From Larix kaempferi (taxonomy: Eukaryota; Streptophyta; Pinopsida; Pinales; Pinaceae), in NCBI GenBank assembly GCA_027924585.1, contig BSBM01001445.1, positions 682,001 through 746,000 on the forward strand: a stretch of DNA of 64,000 nucleotides, read 5' to 3'. This document shows, piece by piece, positions 34,490 to 46,689 of the stretch. Every line of letters begins with the position of its first letter. Positions within the stretch are counted from its first letter, which is position 1. Under the pieces are notes generated by a model, which ran no database searches, was not told the origin of the DNA, and saw only the letters and a list, made by a program, of their open reading frames with translations. A program made the translations under genes and the position numbers.

Positions 34490-34930
34490 GTAAGTAGACC
34501 TGGGAGATCTGGACAGGATGAAAAAGGCCTCAGATGCTCTTTCGAGGCATTGCTCTGGGAGGACATGTAAGTAGACCCGGGAGATATGGACATGATGAAA
34601 AAGGCCTCAGATGCTCTTTCGAGGCATTTTCCTATGTCATGTAAGTAGACCTGGGAGATCTGGACAGGATGAAAAAGGAATTAGATGCTCTTTCGAGGCA
34701 TTGCCATGACCACATGTAATCAGACCTGGAGATCTGGACAGGATGAAAAAGGCCTCAAATGCTCTTCAGAGTTCTTGCTTGGAAAGACACCCTTTTAAGG
34801 TTTTGTGGTAGGAGTCACATGTAATAAGACCTGGAGATTTGGACAGGATGAAAAAGGTCTCAGATGCTCTTTAGGGTTCTTGCTTAGCAAGACACCCTTT
34901 TAAGGTTTTGTGACTGTGACATGTAAAAGA
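34490..34930 (+). repeat. TE5 second tandem repeat block
   Basis: Units of about 70-100 bp with CATGTAAGTAGACC, GGGAGATCTGGACAGGATG, AAAAAGGCCTCAGATGCTC and TTTCGAGGCATTG. Related to TE2 6440-7000. Confidence 0.88.
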
Positions 34931-35249
34931 TCCTGGGAGATCCTATAGGTCGGAGTTGTGTACCCGTAACATCTTGGGATGCTCTTTCGAGGTTTTGTGA
35001 CGCACGTAATAAGTCCTGAGGAGTCCACAGTATGGCCAGTGATGATGAAGACTTGCAGGTGGTGGGCCCACATCTAGTATGAAAAAGGATTGGCTCTGTA
35101 GAACTTCCTATGACGAGTAGATTTAGAGATTGATTGAGATAGAAGCAACAGTGATGATGACGATGGCTCGATGACAATTATCCAGCGACGATGATCTAGA
35201 GAAGAAGACTTGTGCTAGAAGACCTGTGTCGAGAAATACTTTCCTAGTT

Positions 35250-35258
35250 AAGAGGGAG
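35250..35258 (+). other. TE5 polypurine tract
   Basis: AAGAGGGAG directly before the 3' LTR. Confidence 0.9.
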
Positions 35259-35946
35259 TGTTGATGTATATGTAAATTCGGAATGTATTTCATATATGTA
35301 TATTGTACTCCTATAGAGATGGTATTATTCCTCTATACGGAAGTGTTTGTATTCCTATAGAGATGTTATTATTCCTTTATACAGAAGTGTCGTCATTTAT
35401 ATTGTAAGTGTCGTAAATTATACTTGATGGGTTATTCGACCACCTTGTTGGGGTCGGCCCTGTATAAGTCATGTGGGTCGAAGGGTTATTAGACTACCCT
35501 ATTGGGGGTCGGCCATGTGGGTCAAAGGGTTATTAGACCACCCTATTGGGTGTCGGCCCAGTCAGCATTGTGTTATGTGATTAAGTTGAGGCCGACCTAG
35601 TAAAGGTTATTAGGCAAGTCAAGTCAAGTATAAATAGAGTGCGGGAGGCACTCTATTTGATCATTCTATTCTCACACACACTCTTTGGAGAGTGGAGCAC
35701 TTGTGGAGGAGGAGAAGCTGCTGTTAGGAGATGTCTATCTCTTATTCTTGGGTTGTATCATTGCTCTATCTATCTCTGAGGAAGTTATTGGGGTTTTTCA
35801 CCTTTATGGTTTTCCCCAAGTAAACTCTGTGTCTCTTGTGTGCTTGCATTATTGTGTCCATGATTGATATGCTGTAGATATGTTGTACATGTTGTTCTCT
35901 CAGTTAAGATCCTAGATCAGATTGAAGTAAATTCTGAAAATTAACA
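35259..35946 (+). repeat. TE5 3' LTR
   Basis: 688 bp, TATA box at 35629-35637, followed by target duplication ATGTA. Confidence 0.93.
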
Positions 35947-35951
35947 ATGTA

Positions 35952-36265
35952 TGGTTATGGATGACTCACAATATAATGAATATGCTTTGGAGACCTTCTT
36001 TGTGCAATGTTGAATGATTTTAAATTCTCTTGAATGTGATGATGTTGCTTCTGATTATCAATAGTGTTTATAAGTGATAGATATGAATTTGTTTATGTTT
36101 ATTATGCTATTAGAGATACAATCTATGTGTGTACAAATGATACAATTTCCTCCTAACCCTTCATGTCTATAGAAACATGTTTCTTACAACCCCCCCACAG
36201 ATTCCTCGGGTGAGACTTCTGGTCTTTTCACGTTAGAACTCGAGTCTTCCCCCTACGTGCCAACA
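35952..36265 (+). repeat. TE4 5' LTR, part 2
   Basis: Resumes TGGTTATGGATGACTCAC, matching 56987 onward, and ends CCCTACGTGCCAACA. Lacks about 45 bp found in the 3' LTR near 57252. The following TGGTTCTGTTGTTG may be a degraded primer site; I do not recognise the tRNA. Confidence 0.85.
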
Positions 36266-38014
36266 AATGGTTCTGTTGTTGTGACCTGGATTGGATATTG
36301 AAGGGGATGTGGAGGCAAACTAGACAAGACATAGATTAGTGTCTAGATGAGAAACAACGCAAGTTTGCACAAGAACATAACCCTAATCTAGGATTAAGTG
36401 AAGAGGACTAGTTGGGAAGGTACATATTTTCAATGTTCCATGAAATATTTTTCTATGAGTTCCCTTCAGTACTAGCACGCGTATTGTCTACTTAGATTGG
36501 TGGATACGAATCCCAGATATAATCCCTCAATTGCAAGAAATTGGACCCCTAAAGAGATCCAACCATTGAAAACTATGAGTAACCCTATCTCACGTGTAGT
36601 TGATTTCTGGATAGATTGTGTATTGGAATGGTACATTGTTGAGTTTTTCGTAAATGGGACAAGATCCTACTATGATTTGGAGAGGAAGTTCATGAAGGGA
36701 CCACATGGATGATATATTAGTCGACTAGCTACTTGGATTAATATGTTGTTGTGTGACAAGTTTTGCATGACGATGGAATCTCAACACTAAATTTTTTTGT
36801 ACATAAAAGGGAACTGGGGTATAACCAAAGAGGGTTTGAGATTATGGGAGGAAACATCATGGTGTAACAAATGACCTAAGGATGCCAAAAGGGGAAAGTA
36901 CAATACACATAGAAGTGGGATGTTTGTGCAGTGAAAAAATATTTATGAGAGATAGGAAGAGGGATGCGACTAAGAGAGAGGATCAATATAATGAGTTCAA
37001 TGAAAGTGATTAATGCAAAAAACATATGATTGAAGGAAATTGTATGTGGAAGGAAGGAGTTATCAGCTTAATCAATAGGAGGAATGGATCCCTACTCTGA
37101 GATGGATCTTTGTGGAACCTATGACCTTGGGTGCATCTCCATAATTAGAGGTAAGACCTAGTTCATAAGCTAAAGTAGTGTTAGTTAGTGCAAACAACAG
37201 TGGTAGTAGCAATCAAAAGGGACAAGGTAGTATAAGTAGTCTGACAAATCCTACATAGATGAACACAACTTCAAGAAAGATGGTAGATATGACACTTAGG
37301 ATGCCTATATTCTATGGGAATGGAAAGGGAGATCCAAAGAAACACTTATTTTTATGTAATAATTTTGGGAATTAAAGCAGGTCCAATATGAAGTTGAAAA
37401 GATAGTGTAGTTGGGAACTACATTTCAAGAGCACGCATTACATTGGTATATGAAGTATCGAAATTCTATACCATAGGGACAAGTTAGAACCCTTGCGCAG
37501 ATATGTGGTGCATTCAAAACAAAGTTTTAGAAGCCTAAGTCCGAGTTGTATTGTATTAGGGAGATGGAGGGAATTAAACAAATGTTAAAAGAAATCGTCT
37601 GTATATTTGATCAAAGATTCAAAAGATTGTTAGATCAGATGCCTTTCAAAGTCAATCTGAAGTAACATAAATAATGGTTTATTGCTACATTATTACCCCA
37701 AAATCGTCAAATATTGGTGCAATAGGAACACGCGGCACAGAGGGATTCACTGGAACTAGCAATGAAATTGTAAGATTCCCCAACAATAGACACTAATTCA
37801 GGTATGGCTCAAGTTCAATCACAATTATAGAAGCTAACATTACAGATACAAGAGATTAAAAAAGGGAAAGAGAAGCATGAAGGAGTATAGTGTACTACTT
37901 GTCATACAGAAGGTCATCATAGGGGAGAATTCCCTATGGTTGTAGATTATTTGGCAGCAATACAACTAAATGTATTAGTTCCAGGACCACGAGGAGGACC
38001 CAGGTATCATACTA
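36266..38014 (+). pseudogene. TE4 gag, N-terminal part
   Basis: Leader and gag coding remnant up to the TE6 insertion. The clearest frame is 36497-36712. Later fragments include GNGKGDPKKH (near 37316), which resembles the start of a retrotransposon gag domain, and a zinc-knuckle-like CTTCHTEGHHRGEFP (about 37900-37945) lacking its last Cys, followed by LAAIQLNVLVPGPRGGP. Many stops. Assignment rests on position between LTR and protease more than on strong motifs. Confidence 0.6.
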
Positions 38015-38689
38015 TGTAGTGCCCCTAGACTTTTGTAGACATTGAGGGCACCTGCTGAGTGACCCGGCCAATTGAAACATTAATTAAATAACCTTTCGAC
38101 CTTATTTTTGAGTATGTGTATCTGAATTGTTGAGTTAAATGAATGATTGCATATGTTAAACGATTAGCTATGACTATGGAAAATTATGCTGATAAATAAT
38201 GCTTAACGACTAGCTGTATGGTGATTATGTAATTGTCGACGAGATGTATATTTGATTAGATAAATAAGAAGTTGAATAAATCATAAATGTTTAACAATGC
38301 TAGATTTAGAAATCAGATGATGATTATTGAGGACAGTGCTACTAATAATTTGTTGTGAGAAGTGTGTGTAGAAACAAGTGAGACGGTTCACCGACGGACA
38401 CACAAAGGAACTTGAAGGGTCGTAGAGTACGGGTAAATCACACACAAGGGGAGCGACGACGATGTCGACTTCCGACAAGAATACCACGCATGAGCAGATA
38501 AGCATTGATCCGCTTGCTCAAGAGGAATGCGTGAGGGCGTACGAGGTGGGCCACGACGGAGCTGGTCACGTATGAGTTGAGGGGCGCGCAGTGAGAACGA
38601 ACTCACTCCTCAGCGCCATTAGTCCCTAGATAGCAAGTAGACGGAGGATGGATGGTAACGATTCCTAAAAATCCCTACAAGAGTTCCCG

Positions 38690-38895
38690 CAAGTCAAAAC
38701 GGAAATATGGTGGCAGAAGGGCCCAACGACGCGGTACCCTGTCAAGAACGGAAAGAATGGACGCAAGGACCCAACGAGGTGGTACCATGCCAAGGAATGG
38801 AAACCATGGATGATTGGACCCGACGGAGTGGTTCCATGTCACGGAATTAAAAATTAAGGAACCAGGAGCCCAACGACGTGGCACCGTGATCCTAG
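38690..38895. repeat. GC-rich repeats in TE6
   Basis: Four degenerate 45-60-bp units with CCCAACGA(C/G)G(C/T)GGTACC or close variants at about 38728, 38768, 38818 and 38868. Confidence 0.75.
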
Positions 38896-39683
38896 TGAGT
38901 TTGATTGTTAAATTAAACTGCACAAAAACTTAGGAGAATAACTCTAGATTATTACTTGGCAAATGCATAAAAATAGTTTAGACATTTGCACATGAATAGT
39001 TATTTTGTTGAGCATTTAAAATAATAGAAATTATTATTTAGGAGCAAAATAGAATCCTAGGATTAGACACCTAGTCAACTAAAAGCTAGGAGTTGATTAA
39101 AATATATGGGGGACAAACTAGAGCAAACTTAGGGGTGTAGGTGCACTTCCCAGAGATACTGACACTTGGATGGGTGAGTGTTTTAATTAAATAATTAATT
39201 AAAAATATTTAATTATGCATGAAGCGACATGTGTCGCATGAGATTTTCCTTTATAAGGAAGGCTTAGGGAATGGGTAAGGGGCCCATAATTTGGATGATT
39301 GTCGTAATTTTCAAGTGCCTCAAAGACTTGCAGCTATTCAAGGGTTTGGCTAGGAAATCCTGGTGGGAGGGGAATCCCAAGCTGGATTTCTAAGATACGT
39401 GTGTGAACTCTACGGCCCGACTAGCTCAGGGGTCCGGAAGGAAGGAGAGTACTTCCGGAGTGGTAGGGTGGTTTACCGAGGTGTCCGTCAACGAACCGTG
39501 TAGATCAACGGCGGAGCTAAAGTGGTGGACTGCGCAGATCTGCTACAACAGCTGGACGCGACGTCTGTACAGGTTCTATCCATTTAAAGTTTTTAGTCAT
39601 CTCTGTTTTATTTACTGAATTACCCAAAAATCAGAAATGTAGAATGCATATATAATAAATTTCTGGGCAAGATCGTATTCTAG

Positions 39684-40083
39684 TGTTAAATTTCAGTCTT
39701 AGTTCTTTACTCAGAATTTAATTTCTAGTAAAATAAAAGAAACCGAGATCGACTCTGCATCTCAGTTGAAGATCTCGATCCCCATTTGCAAATAGATTTT
39801 AAATATTGCATTATAGCGTTAAATCTCAGTCTTACTTTATTACACAGAATTTAACTTCTTGTAAAATAAAAGAACCAGAGATCGACTCTGCATCTCAGTT
39901 GAAGAGCTCGATCCCCATTTGAAAATAGATTTTAAATATTGCATTACAGCGTTAAATTTCAGTCTAAGTTCATTACACAGAATTTAACTTCTTGTAAAAT
40001 AAAAGAACCAGAGATCGACTCTGCATCTCAGTTGAAGAGCTCGATCCCCAAATTCAGTTCGATTTCAATGTTGCATTAAAGTG
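39684..40083. repeat. Three ~133-bp tandem repeats in TE6
   Basis: GTTAAAT(T/C)TCAGTC begins units at 39684, 39818 and 39951; each contains GAGATCGACTCTGCATCTCA and GCTCGATCCCC. Confidence 0.92.
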
Positions 40084-40640
40084 TTGAATTATACTAACCT
40101 TTCTGGCATATTTTTTTATTTGAATAGAATGACTCACTGTCATTTTTATACTGCGTGAATCCACTTCTCTCTGGCATCTCCAGAACCTGCTTTCGATTTT
40201 AATTGATTCTTAGAACCTTTCTGCAACCTGTGTATTGAATCTGAGATCGAATTTATTTGACTATTGCAAGCCGAATCGAATGCAGATCTAAAACCTAAGT
40301 CTGGCATTTAAAAAGAACTGTGATCGACTCCAAGTTTGTAATCGATTTCTAAAATTATTGGGGATCTAATACCTTATGTACTGTAATTGATTCTGAAACC
40401 GGTAAAATCTTAACGGATATGGTCGGCATTGTATCTATTAATCGATTAAGTTTCTGATGTTTGCTTTCTGCCTTTGTACCATTCATCTGAACCGTTGAGC
40501 TATGGTGTGGCCTTGCTTTTGGGCGAGCGACCTAGATCCGGATACCTATGTGGATCCTCCCTTTCAAGCTTATAGATAATCCAAAATTGATATTCTGCAA
40601 ATGTATTTTAAGCAGTCGATCACCGATTTCAGCTAAATTA

Positions 40641-41336
40641 AATGAGCATTTCAGATCTTGTTAAAATGATCATATCTACTCCTCTGCGTGTTGCCGATTG
40701 ACCAACACCACCTCTGTATTACTTACCCTCTGCGTTATTCCTCAATCTGCTTGGTAACCAATCTAAATATCTCTGTTTATTGGGGCAATTATGAAAAAAA
40801 AAACATTTTCCAGAAATTCATTATAACTTATGTCGACTTCACTCTTGAAATTCTGAATCATGAATGCGATTTGTGGCTCGCTCCTTCAAACTTCTGTCGT
40901 TTTCCCCAAACAATATTCCAGGATCGCTTTGTGGGAAGTTAATTTCATTTAAAAAAAAAATGTTCGCAATCTAACTTGGCGTCTCTAGATCTATTACGGA
41001 TTCAATCACTAGGAATCCAATTGCATGGTAATTCCAAATCCTGAAGCGAATCGATTACTAAATCTTAAATCTCTTTACATCTTTTCAAAACTGAATGAGC
41101 GTTAGTAAGAACGTATGATGTTTTACAATGAAGGACTTTTAGTATTATCATCTTACTTATTACAAATGTGCATTTATGTGCTCAATTCTTTTAATAAAAA
41201 TTATGGGTGAAAATAATAATAGCGGACATTGGGTAGATGTTTATAGCATTACTTATTTGTGAAATAATTAGAAGAAAAATTGAATCCATTCAGAAAAAAA
41301 TTGAATGAGCATTTCAGATCTTGTTAAAATGATCAT
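40641..41336. repeat. 630-bp segment flanked by perfect 33-bp direct repeats in TE6
   Basis: AATGAGCATTTCAGATCTTG and the following 13 bases are identical at 40641-40673 and 41304-41336. The enclosed segment ends CAGAAAAAAATTG just before the right repeat. It could be a retroposed insert with A-tail, or leftover of a local duplication. No RNA polymerase III boxes recognised. Confidence 0.65.
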
Positions 41337-42255
41337 TTGGGAAAGTATTATGTTATTTATAACTTGTGATTCACTTATAGTATGGATAAAAAGATAAATA
41401 TAGTATTTAATTAATTATATATTTAAATAATAGAAACTAGTGTAAGAGATTGCCTAGTTTAATCGTATATCCTATGTTACAATGATTTGAATTAAGGGAA
41501 AAAAAAACATAAGATATGTTATGTCATAGTTTATTTTCATACTTTATCATAATCATGTGATAACATGAACTACATGAAATGTAAAGCATTTGGAATAACT
41601 AGAAGTGAATGATTATTTATATGCTGTAAATATTTTATGACTTGGTGACTGAGTGGAGTTGAACAACTATAACGGTGGCTTTATCTCTATGTTTAAATAT
41701 TCTATTATTTTCATTTATACATAAAATTTTCTGTAGACTCTTGTTTAAAGATTCAATTCTGTTAAGGTTAATTAATTTATCAAGAAAGTGATGCTGGATA
41801 AATGAGGAATATTGATATTTTATTATTGTTGGCTTGTAGTTAAAGCTATACACCATCAAATTAACCAATAGATGATTAATGTATATTGACATCTTGTCAC
41901 ATAACCGTTATGTTTTACAAGGATATATGTAATCTTGGGTTAGGCTAATATTTATATTCATAACTTATAGTCCTTTAAGATTTAATTGAATGTTGAAGGA
42001 GACATAAACATAATGTCAATATTTATAACTTGATAGTGCTTTATTATTTGCATATTGTTAGTATGAATGGAATTGTAACTTATAAAGTAAATATGTGTTT
42101 AGTATAGAAGTAAATATATATTAGTTATATGTATTTCTGTGTGTAACATGAAAAAAAGAAATTAGTTGTACGTATTTATGTAGAGAAAGTGTATAGTGAA
42201 AATTGGTTTAGTGTTGAAAGGGATTAGTTACATATATCTATACTTAGTAGATGAT

Positions 42256-42300
42256 TATATATATATATTTATATATATATATATATATTGAAGGTCCATA
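42256..42300. repeat. AT-rich microsatellite
   Basis: TATATATATATTTATATATA run within TE6. Confidence 0.9.
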
Positions 42301-42527
42301 TATATATAGGTTGTATGTTTATATGGTTGTACTTCCATTAGCTAATGTCAAGATCTTATTATATAAGAAGTTGCTTATGTATTGTACATCTGTGTCGTAA
42401 TGAGAACATGATGTCTGAATGTGGAACCTAGTAATAATGAGAAGATGGATATTATTATGGACGATGGGAGTTATTTAAAAAAAAAAATAAAAAAAAATTT
42501 ACCTTTCTAGACGAACCTTACATACTA

Positions 42528-42895
42528 CACCTCATAATTTATTCTGTAACTTTTTTAAATCGGTAAGGAATGATGAAAAGGATTTCGCGCGCTAAATATG
42601 ATGGGGGGAATAAATTTAGGCTTATACAGATTCCAAGGAGACCCTGGAATAGTAGAAGGATAAGTGCAGTATAGTGCACCACCTAGAAGAGGAGGGTATA
42701 TCCCAGGTGGAAGAGGAGGATTCTGAGGACGTAGAAGAGGAGGATTTGAGGATATGGCCGAGGAAGGAGCGATATAATATGTTATAATTGTGGTTGGGAA
42801 GGATATTTTGTGTGAGAATGTATGAACCCATGTTATACCTGTTCATATTAGCGTGCACTATATCATGTGATAGAGGATTGTCCATAGTTAATAAC
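42528..42895 (+). pseudogene. TE4 gag C-terminus with two zinc knuckles
   Basis: Gly/Arg-rich stretch GGYIPGGRGGF and RRRGGFEDMAEEG leads to a C-x2-C-x4-G/H-x4-C knuckle at 42780-42821 (CYNCGWEGYFV, stop, EC) and a second at about 42834-42885 (CYTC ... HVIEDC). These are nucleocapsid RNA-binding motifs. The stop in the first knuckle is TGA where Arg (CGA) is expected. Continues gag after the TE6 interruption. Confidence 0.8.
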
Positions 42896-42898
42896 TAG

Positions 42899-43306
42899 AT
42901 GGCAAGAGAGAAGGAACCAGAATCAAAATCAAAATTAGATTCAGAACCCGAAATCGAATTCGAATTAGAACCACCACAAAAATATATAGATGATATCTAT
43001 AGAACCCCAGGAGGAGAAAAACAAGGTATCAGTAGTTACACGCAAGGAGTTAAAACTGTAGTAGATGTGATAAGTCTAAAGAATCAAAAAATACCTCTGG
43101 TTAGAAAGGAAGCAACATCTCAACCGAAATTTGATCCCGGGAGGGAAAAGGAAACTTATGTTCATGGACGTGATGAATTGTTACAATTGGATCAAGTTGA
43201 GTCTTCTATGCTGGATATTCAAGATGGTCGTCTGGTCTATGACATGCCTCCTATATACAACTATGCCATTTCAAGAGAATCAAAGAAAAAAGTAAGCACT
43301 GTATAA
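42899..43306 (+). pseudogene. TE4 gag-protease linker, unrecognised
   Basis: A 135-codon frame starting MAREKEPESKSKLDSEPEIE, very charged at first, then VDVISLKNQKIPLVRKE. It lies between the zinc knuckles and protease of TE4, so it is part of the polyprotein. No domain recognised. The methionine is probably internal. Confidence 0.6.
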
Positions 43307-43479
43307 AGTTTATTGAAGAGTTCCTTGGAATTAGTTAAATATGGATCAATTGTGTGAACTATACATAAAATAATAGATCAATGTGCCAAAGAAAGGAAAG
43401 GATATAAAGTAGTCAATAACATTTGGTGCAAAAGAAGAACCAGTAAGGAATTCAGATTAAGTGCAAAAATAAAAGATTA

Positions 43480-43920
43480 TGAAATGGATTTTGTTATATT
43501 AGACTTGGGATCATATGTGAATGTGTTTCCAAAGAAAACTTGGGAAGATATGGGTAAACAAAATATGGTTTGGTCTTTAGTGCAGTTACGATTGGCCAAT
43601 ATGATTAAAATATATCCTATTGGGGGATTGAAGGAATAACAGTTTACATCGACGGCGTGCACAACCTAGCATATTTTGAGATTATTGAAATAGAATATAA
43701 TAGCATACCATATCCAACATTACTAGGGTTGGATTGGGATTTCGATAACCAAGCAATTATCAATTTGAAAAGAATACAAATGGTGTTTGAATCCGTATAT
43801 TTGAGAATATTTTCACCATTAGATCTAAATGAATCCATACATTATGTAAAGCCCGTGACCAATAGTTTCGAGGCTGGAGAGATCAATCGTCTATACAAAA
43901 TCAATTGCGCAAATGGATGA
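43480..43920 (+). pseudogene. TE4 aspartic protease
   Basis: FVILDLGSYVNVFPKKTWEDMGK holds the active-site D-L-G-S variant seen in some plant Gypsy proteases in place of D-S/T-G. After a frame break near 43640 the C-terminal half follows (43657-43920) with PTLLGLDWDFDNQAIINLK. Would release gag and pol products. Assigned by motif and position. Confidence 0.82.
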
Positions 43921-44319
43921 CTATGTGGATCCAATGAAATATGGTGTACTAATTTGGTGCAATATCACATCTTATGAATATGACTCAGAGGAAGCTTTAG
44001 AGGATTGGCAGGAAAGGATACATGAAGTCTCTACCCAGAGATGCACCGGCCTGACATGATCATTGCGCTGGATTGTACTGAGGTATGTGAACCACCTAGT
44101 TTTGATGGATTAACGAGGCTAATTTATTTTATAGTAAATTTTTAATCACAGATCCTAGAGAAATAGAGAATATTGACACTAGATGTTGTACTCAGGGTGA
44201 CCCCTGCAAGATGGTGGAGTGCACATAGAAGTAAAGTTGAGTACCCGAAACACTGCAAGAGATTGATGTAGATAAGATTTAACTCTGAGATATATTCGAA
44301 TATACCAAAGTATAATGGG

Positions 44320-44628
44320 TTGATTAATCCTAAAGATAATATTACCAATTTTGTTAAGGAATGGAGGGTTGTACCTCAACATGAATGGGTACACAAGTTT
44401 ATTCACACATTAGATATCGTCCATAAGAATCGGTACATAGATCTAGAAGTGCGCAAAGGCATGGTAGAGTGGGAAGAGTTGTCACAGAGTTTTGTGGTCC
44501 AATTTAGCTTTGAATATGATAGTCTGAATGTTGATACATCATTGCAGGTAATTAAGCAAAAATATTTCCCTATAAATGAGCTAGAATCCTATGGGAAGAT
44601 GCAGCATGTAGTCACAGATACACCATAA
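44320..44628 (+). pseudogene. TE4 gag-like segment between protease and RT
   Basis: A 102-codon frame with DNITNFVKEWRVVPQHEWVH, KFIHTLDIVHKNRYIDLEVR and VEWEELSQSFVVQFSFEYDS. The W-x7-H-F/I pattern and capsid-like spacing resemble retrotransposon gag helices. It sits downstream of protease and upstream of RT, which is not the standard Gypsy order. I am confident it is part of TE4, less so about its function. Confidence 0.6.
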
Positions 44629-44859
44629 TTGATAGAATTCTATAACATGGTTAAATAGGTTGAAGATGGTGAAGATCCAAGAAATGTACAAATACCAAAG
44701 ATAGAGGGGGAACATGTAGTGGAAGGTCCTTCCTTAGAAGTCCCAGATTATGCGCAGCCATTGAAAACACACAAGGTCAACATTAGGACAGAAGAAAGAC
44801 GCAAGAATGCAAGTATAGGAGGTTCTTGGAATGAAGAAACAACCCAGAAGATCATTGAT

Positions 44860-45803
44860 ATTTTATCATATTATCAAGATTTGTTTCCCACCATGTTTTA
44901 TGATATGGAGGGAATTGTTGGAGAATTGGGATAAATGAAGATTCCATTGAAACTAGATGTAAAGCTAGTTAAGTAGAGAACTTATAGATTGAATCCAAAA
45001 TACAAAGAAAAGGTAAAAGTAGAACTTGATTGAATGTTGGAAGCTGGAATTATAGAACTTGTCACAGAATCAGAGTGGATCAGTCCTATGGTTGCATAGG
45101 ATAAGAAGACTAGAAGAATAAGAATTTGTGTTGATTTTCACAAACTAAATGATGCTTGTTTGCATAATCCTTTTCTGGACCCTTTTACAGATGAGGTACT
45201 AGAGAATGTGGGAGGACAAGAAGCATATTTGTTCATAGATGGATTTTATGGGTATCACCGGATTAAGATATCCAAATAATATAAACACGAGACTACCTTT
45301 GCAGCAGAATGGGGTTTCTTTCAATACACCATGATGCCATTTGGTTTGAAGAATGCGCCAACAGTCTTTTCAGGAATTGTTGTCACAGCTTTACATAAAT
45401 TTTTAGAAGTATACTTGGATGATTGGACAGTCTTTAGGTTGTTGAAGTATCGCATTGAAAACATGTTCCTAATGTTATATAAGTGTCGATAGTATTAGAT
45501 TTCTCTAAACTTGAAGAAGTGTATTTTTTGTGCACCATTTGGAATCTTACTGGAACATGTAGTATGCAAGCAAGGAATGTTGGTAGACCCTACAAAGATA
45601 GATATAATAGTAAATTTACCACCACTTAAATCTATTCAACAATTGAGATCAACCTTGGGACATACTGGATATTATAGAAAATTAATCAGGGAATATGCGC
45701 AGATCACTGCCCCTATGGAAAAGTTGTTGAAGAAAGAAATCAAAGTAAATTGGAATGAAAAATGCTAGTGAAGCTTAGATATATTAAAACAGAGGCTAGT
45801 AAG
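44860..45803 (+). pseudogene. TE4 reverse transcriptase
   Basis: Gypsy RT: VKVELD, stop, MLEAGIIELV; RIRICVDFHKLNDACLHNPF; LFIDGFYGYHRIKI; FAAEWGFFQYTMMPFGLKNA; catalytic box VYLDDWTVF near 45415; then LEHVVCKQGMLVDPTKIDII and GHTGYYRKLIREYAQITAPM. Stops fall at Arg or Gln positions. Coding is interrupted at 45803 by TE7 and continues at 51541. Confidence 0.92.
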
Positions 45804-46495
45804 TGTGAAATTTCTGTTCACACCAAGATCTGATCAATAATTACACTCACTCACAAATATTTTACACAACTAGCAAAGAACTCAGAAAATTACTCACAAT
45901 AATACAAAACTATATTAACTCTCATTAATAAAATACATCAGCCAACCTTTGGAAAATAATAGGCTTATGTTATATAACATTACAACAGAGATTCGAATGG
46001 CTAAAGATGCCATTTGGATCCTCATATCATCAGACTTACTAAAATTATGCTCATCCCCCCTAGGTGGCAAGTGTGCTTTCCAAGTCACTCCAAAGGCTCA
46101 CGAATTTCTGAATTAGTGACCTGATAGTGATGCATGATGGAAAAAATGATAAATCCAAAATTTGGAAAGAAGAAACATCATAGAGGATGTGGTCCAAAAA
46201 ACAAATTTCTCTAGTTGATTAGCTTTCCCCCCTAGGGTTAAAAGCAGTAAAAAGCAGTAAAACTTAGCAAGGCACCTTTTAGCTCAGAATATTATCCAGA
46301 ATATTTTAGAAATGCGCCCAAGTGGTCCAGGAAGCCTGTGGTTCACTCTTGGAATTCTTGTGGTCCCTCCAATGTTGCCTTGTGGTCCACACAAGGCAAT
46401 TTTCTAGTCTATTACATAGGAATTAACCATGAATAATTAATTAATGCTACCATTGTAATTAAACGAAATAGATAGGAAGATTTAATGATCCAACA
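45804..46495 (-). repeat. TE7 3' LTR
   Basis: On the plus strand it reads TGTGAAATTTCTG to GATCCAACA, so on the minus strand it runs TGTTGG...TTCACA. Confidence 0.92.
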
Positions 46496-46506
46496 CCCCC
46501 CCCATA
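46496..46506 (-). other. TE7 polypurine tract
   Basis: CCCCCCCCCAT on the plus strand, i.e. ATGGGGGGGGG on the element strand, directly before its 3' LTR. Confidence 0.9.
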
Positions 46507-46689
46507 AATCTGAATTTATGGTCTAAATATCAGAAAATAGAAATACTAAGGGCCTAGTAACAAGACTTGGTCACCCTGTACAATACTGTCGGTCCACAAA
46601 ACAAGGATACAAGGAAAACCTTACAGGAAAAACCTTCCCTCAAAAAATGGACATATCAAAATTGACAGATTGTTGATCAATACTTCACT

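Larger units (their letters stand above)
28826..35946 (+). mobile_element. Ty1/Copia element, TE2/TE3 family group (TE5)
   Basis: Complete insertion with LTRs of 689 and 688 bp and a perfect target duplication ATGTA (28821-28825 and 35947-35951). It has a Met-type primer site, noncoding leader, a short integrase remnant, RT/RNase H and two tandem-repeat arrays. The LTRs differ at about 15-18 positions in the first 350 bp, so the insertion is not recent. Positions 30685-34554 recur nearly unchanged at 60131-64000. Confidence 0.93.
38015..42522. mobile_element. 4.5-kb noncoding TG...CA insertion, solo-LTR-like (TE6)
   Basis: Starts TGTAGTGCCCCTAG and ends CCTTACA, giving TGTA/TACA inverted ends, and is flanked by a perfect TACTA duplication (38010-38014, 42523-42527). 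These are the hallmarks of integrase-mediated LTR insertion, yet no RT, gag, integrase, primer site or second LTR is seen inside. A TATA-like TTTATAAGG is near 39250. Best explanation is a very long solo LTR; a noncoding large derivative is the alternative. The left third is GC-richer than its surroundings. Strand is unknown. Confidence 0.75.

Noticed and set aside
39418-39445. TAGCTCAGGGGTCCGG resembling a tRNA D-arm
   Set aside because: No acceptor stem, anticodon arm or T-arm at the right distances.
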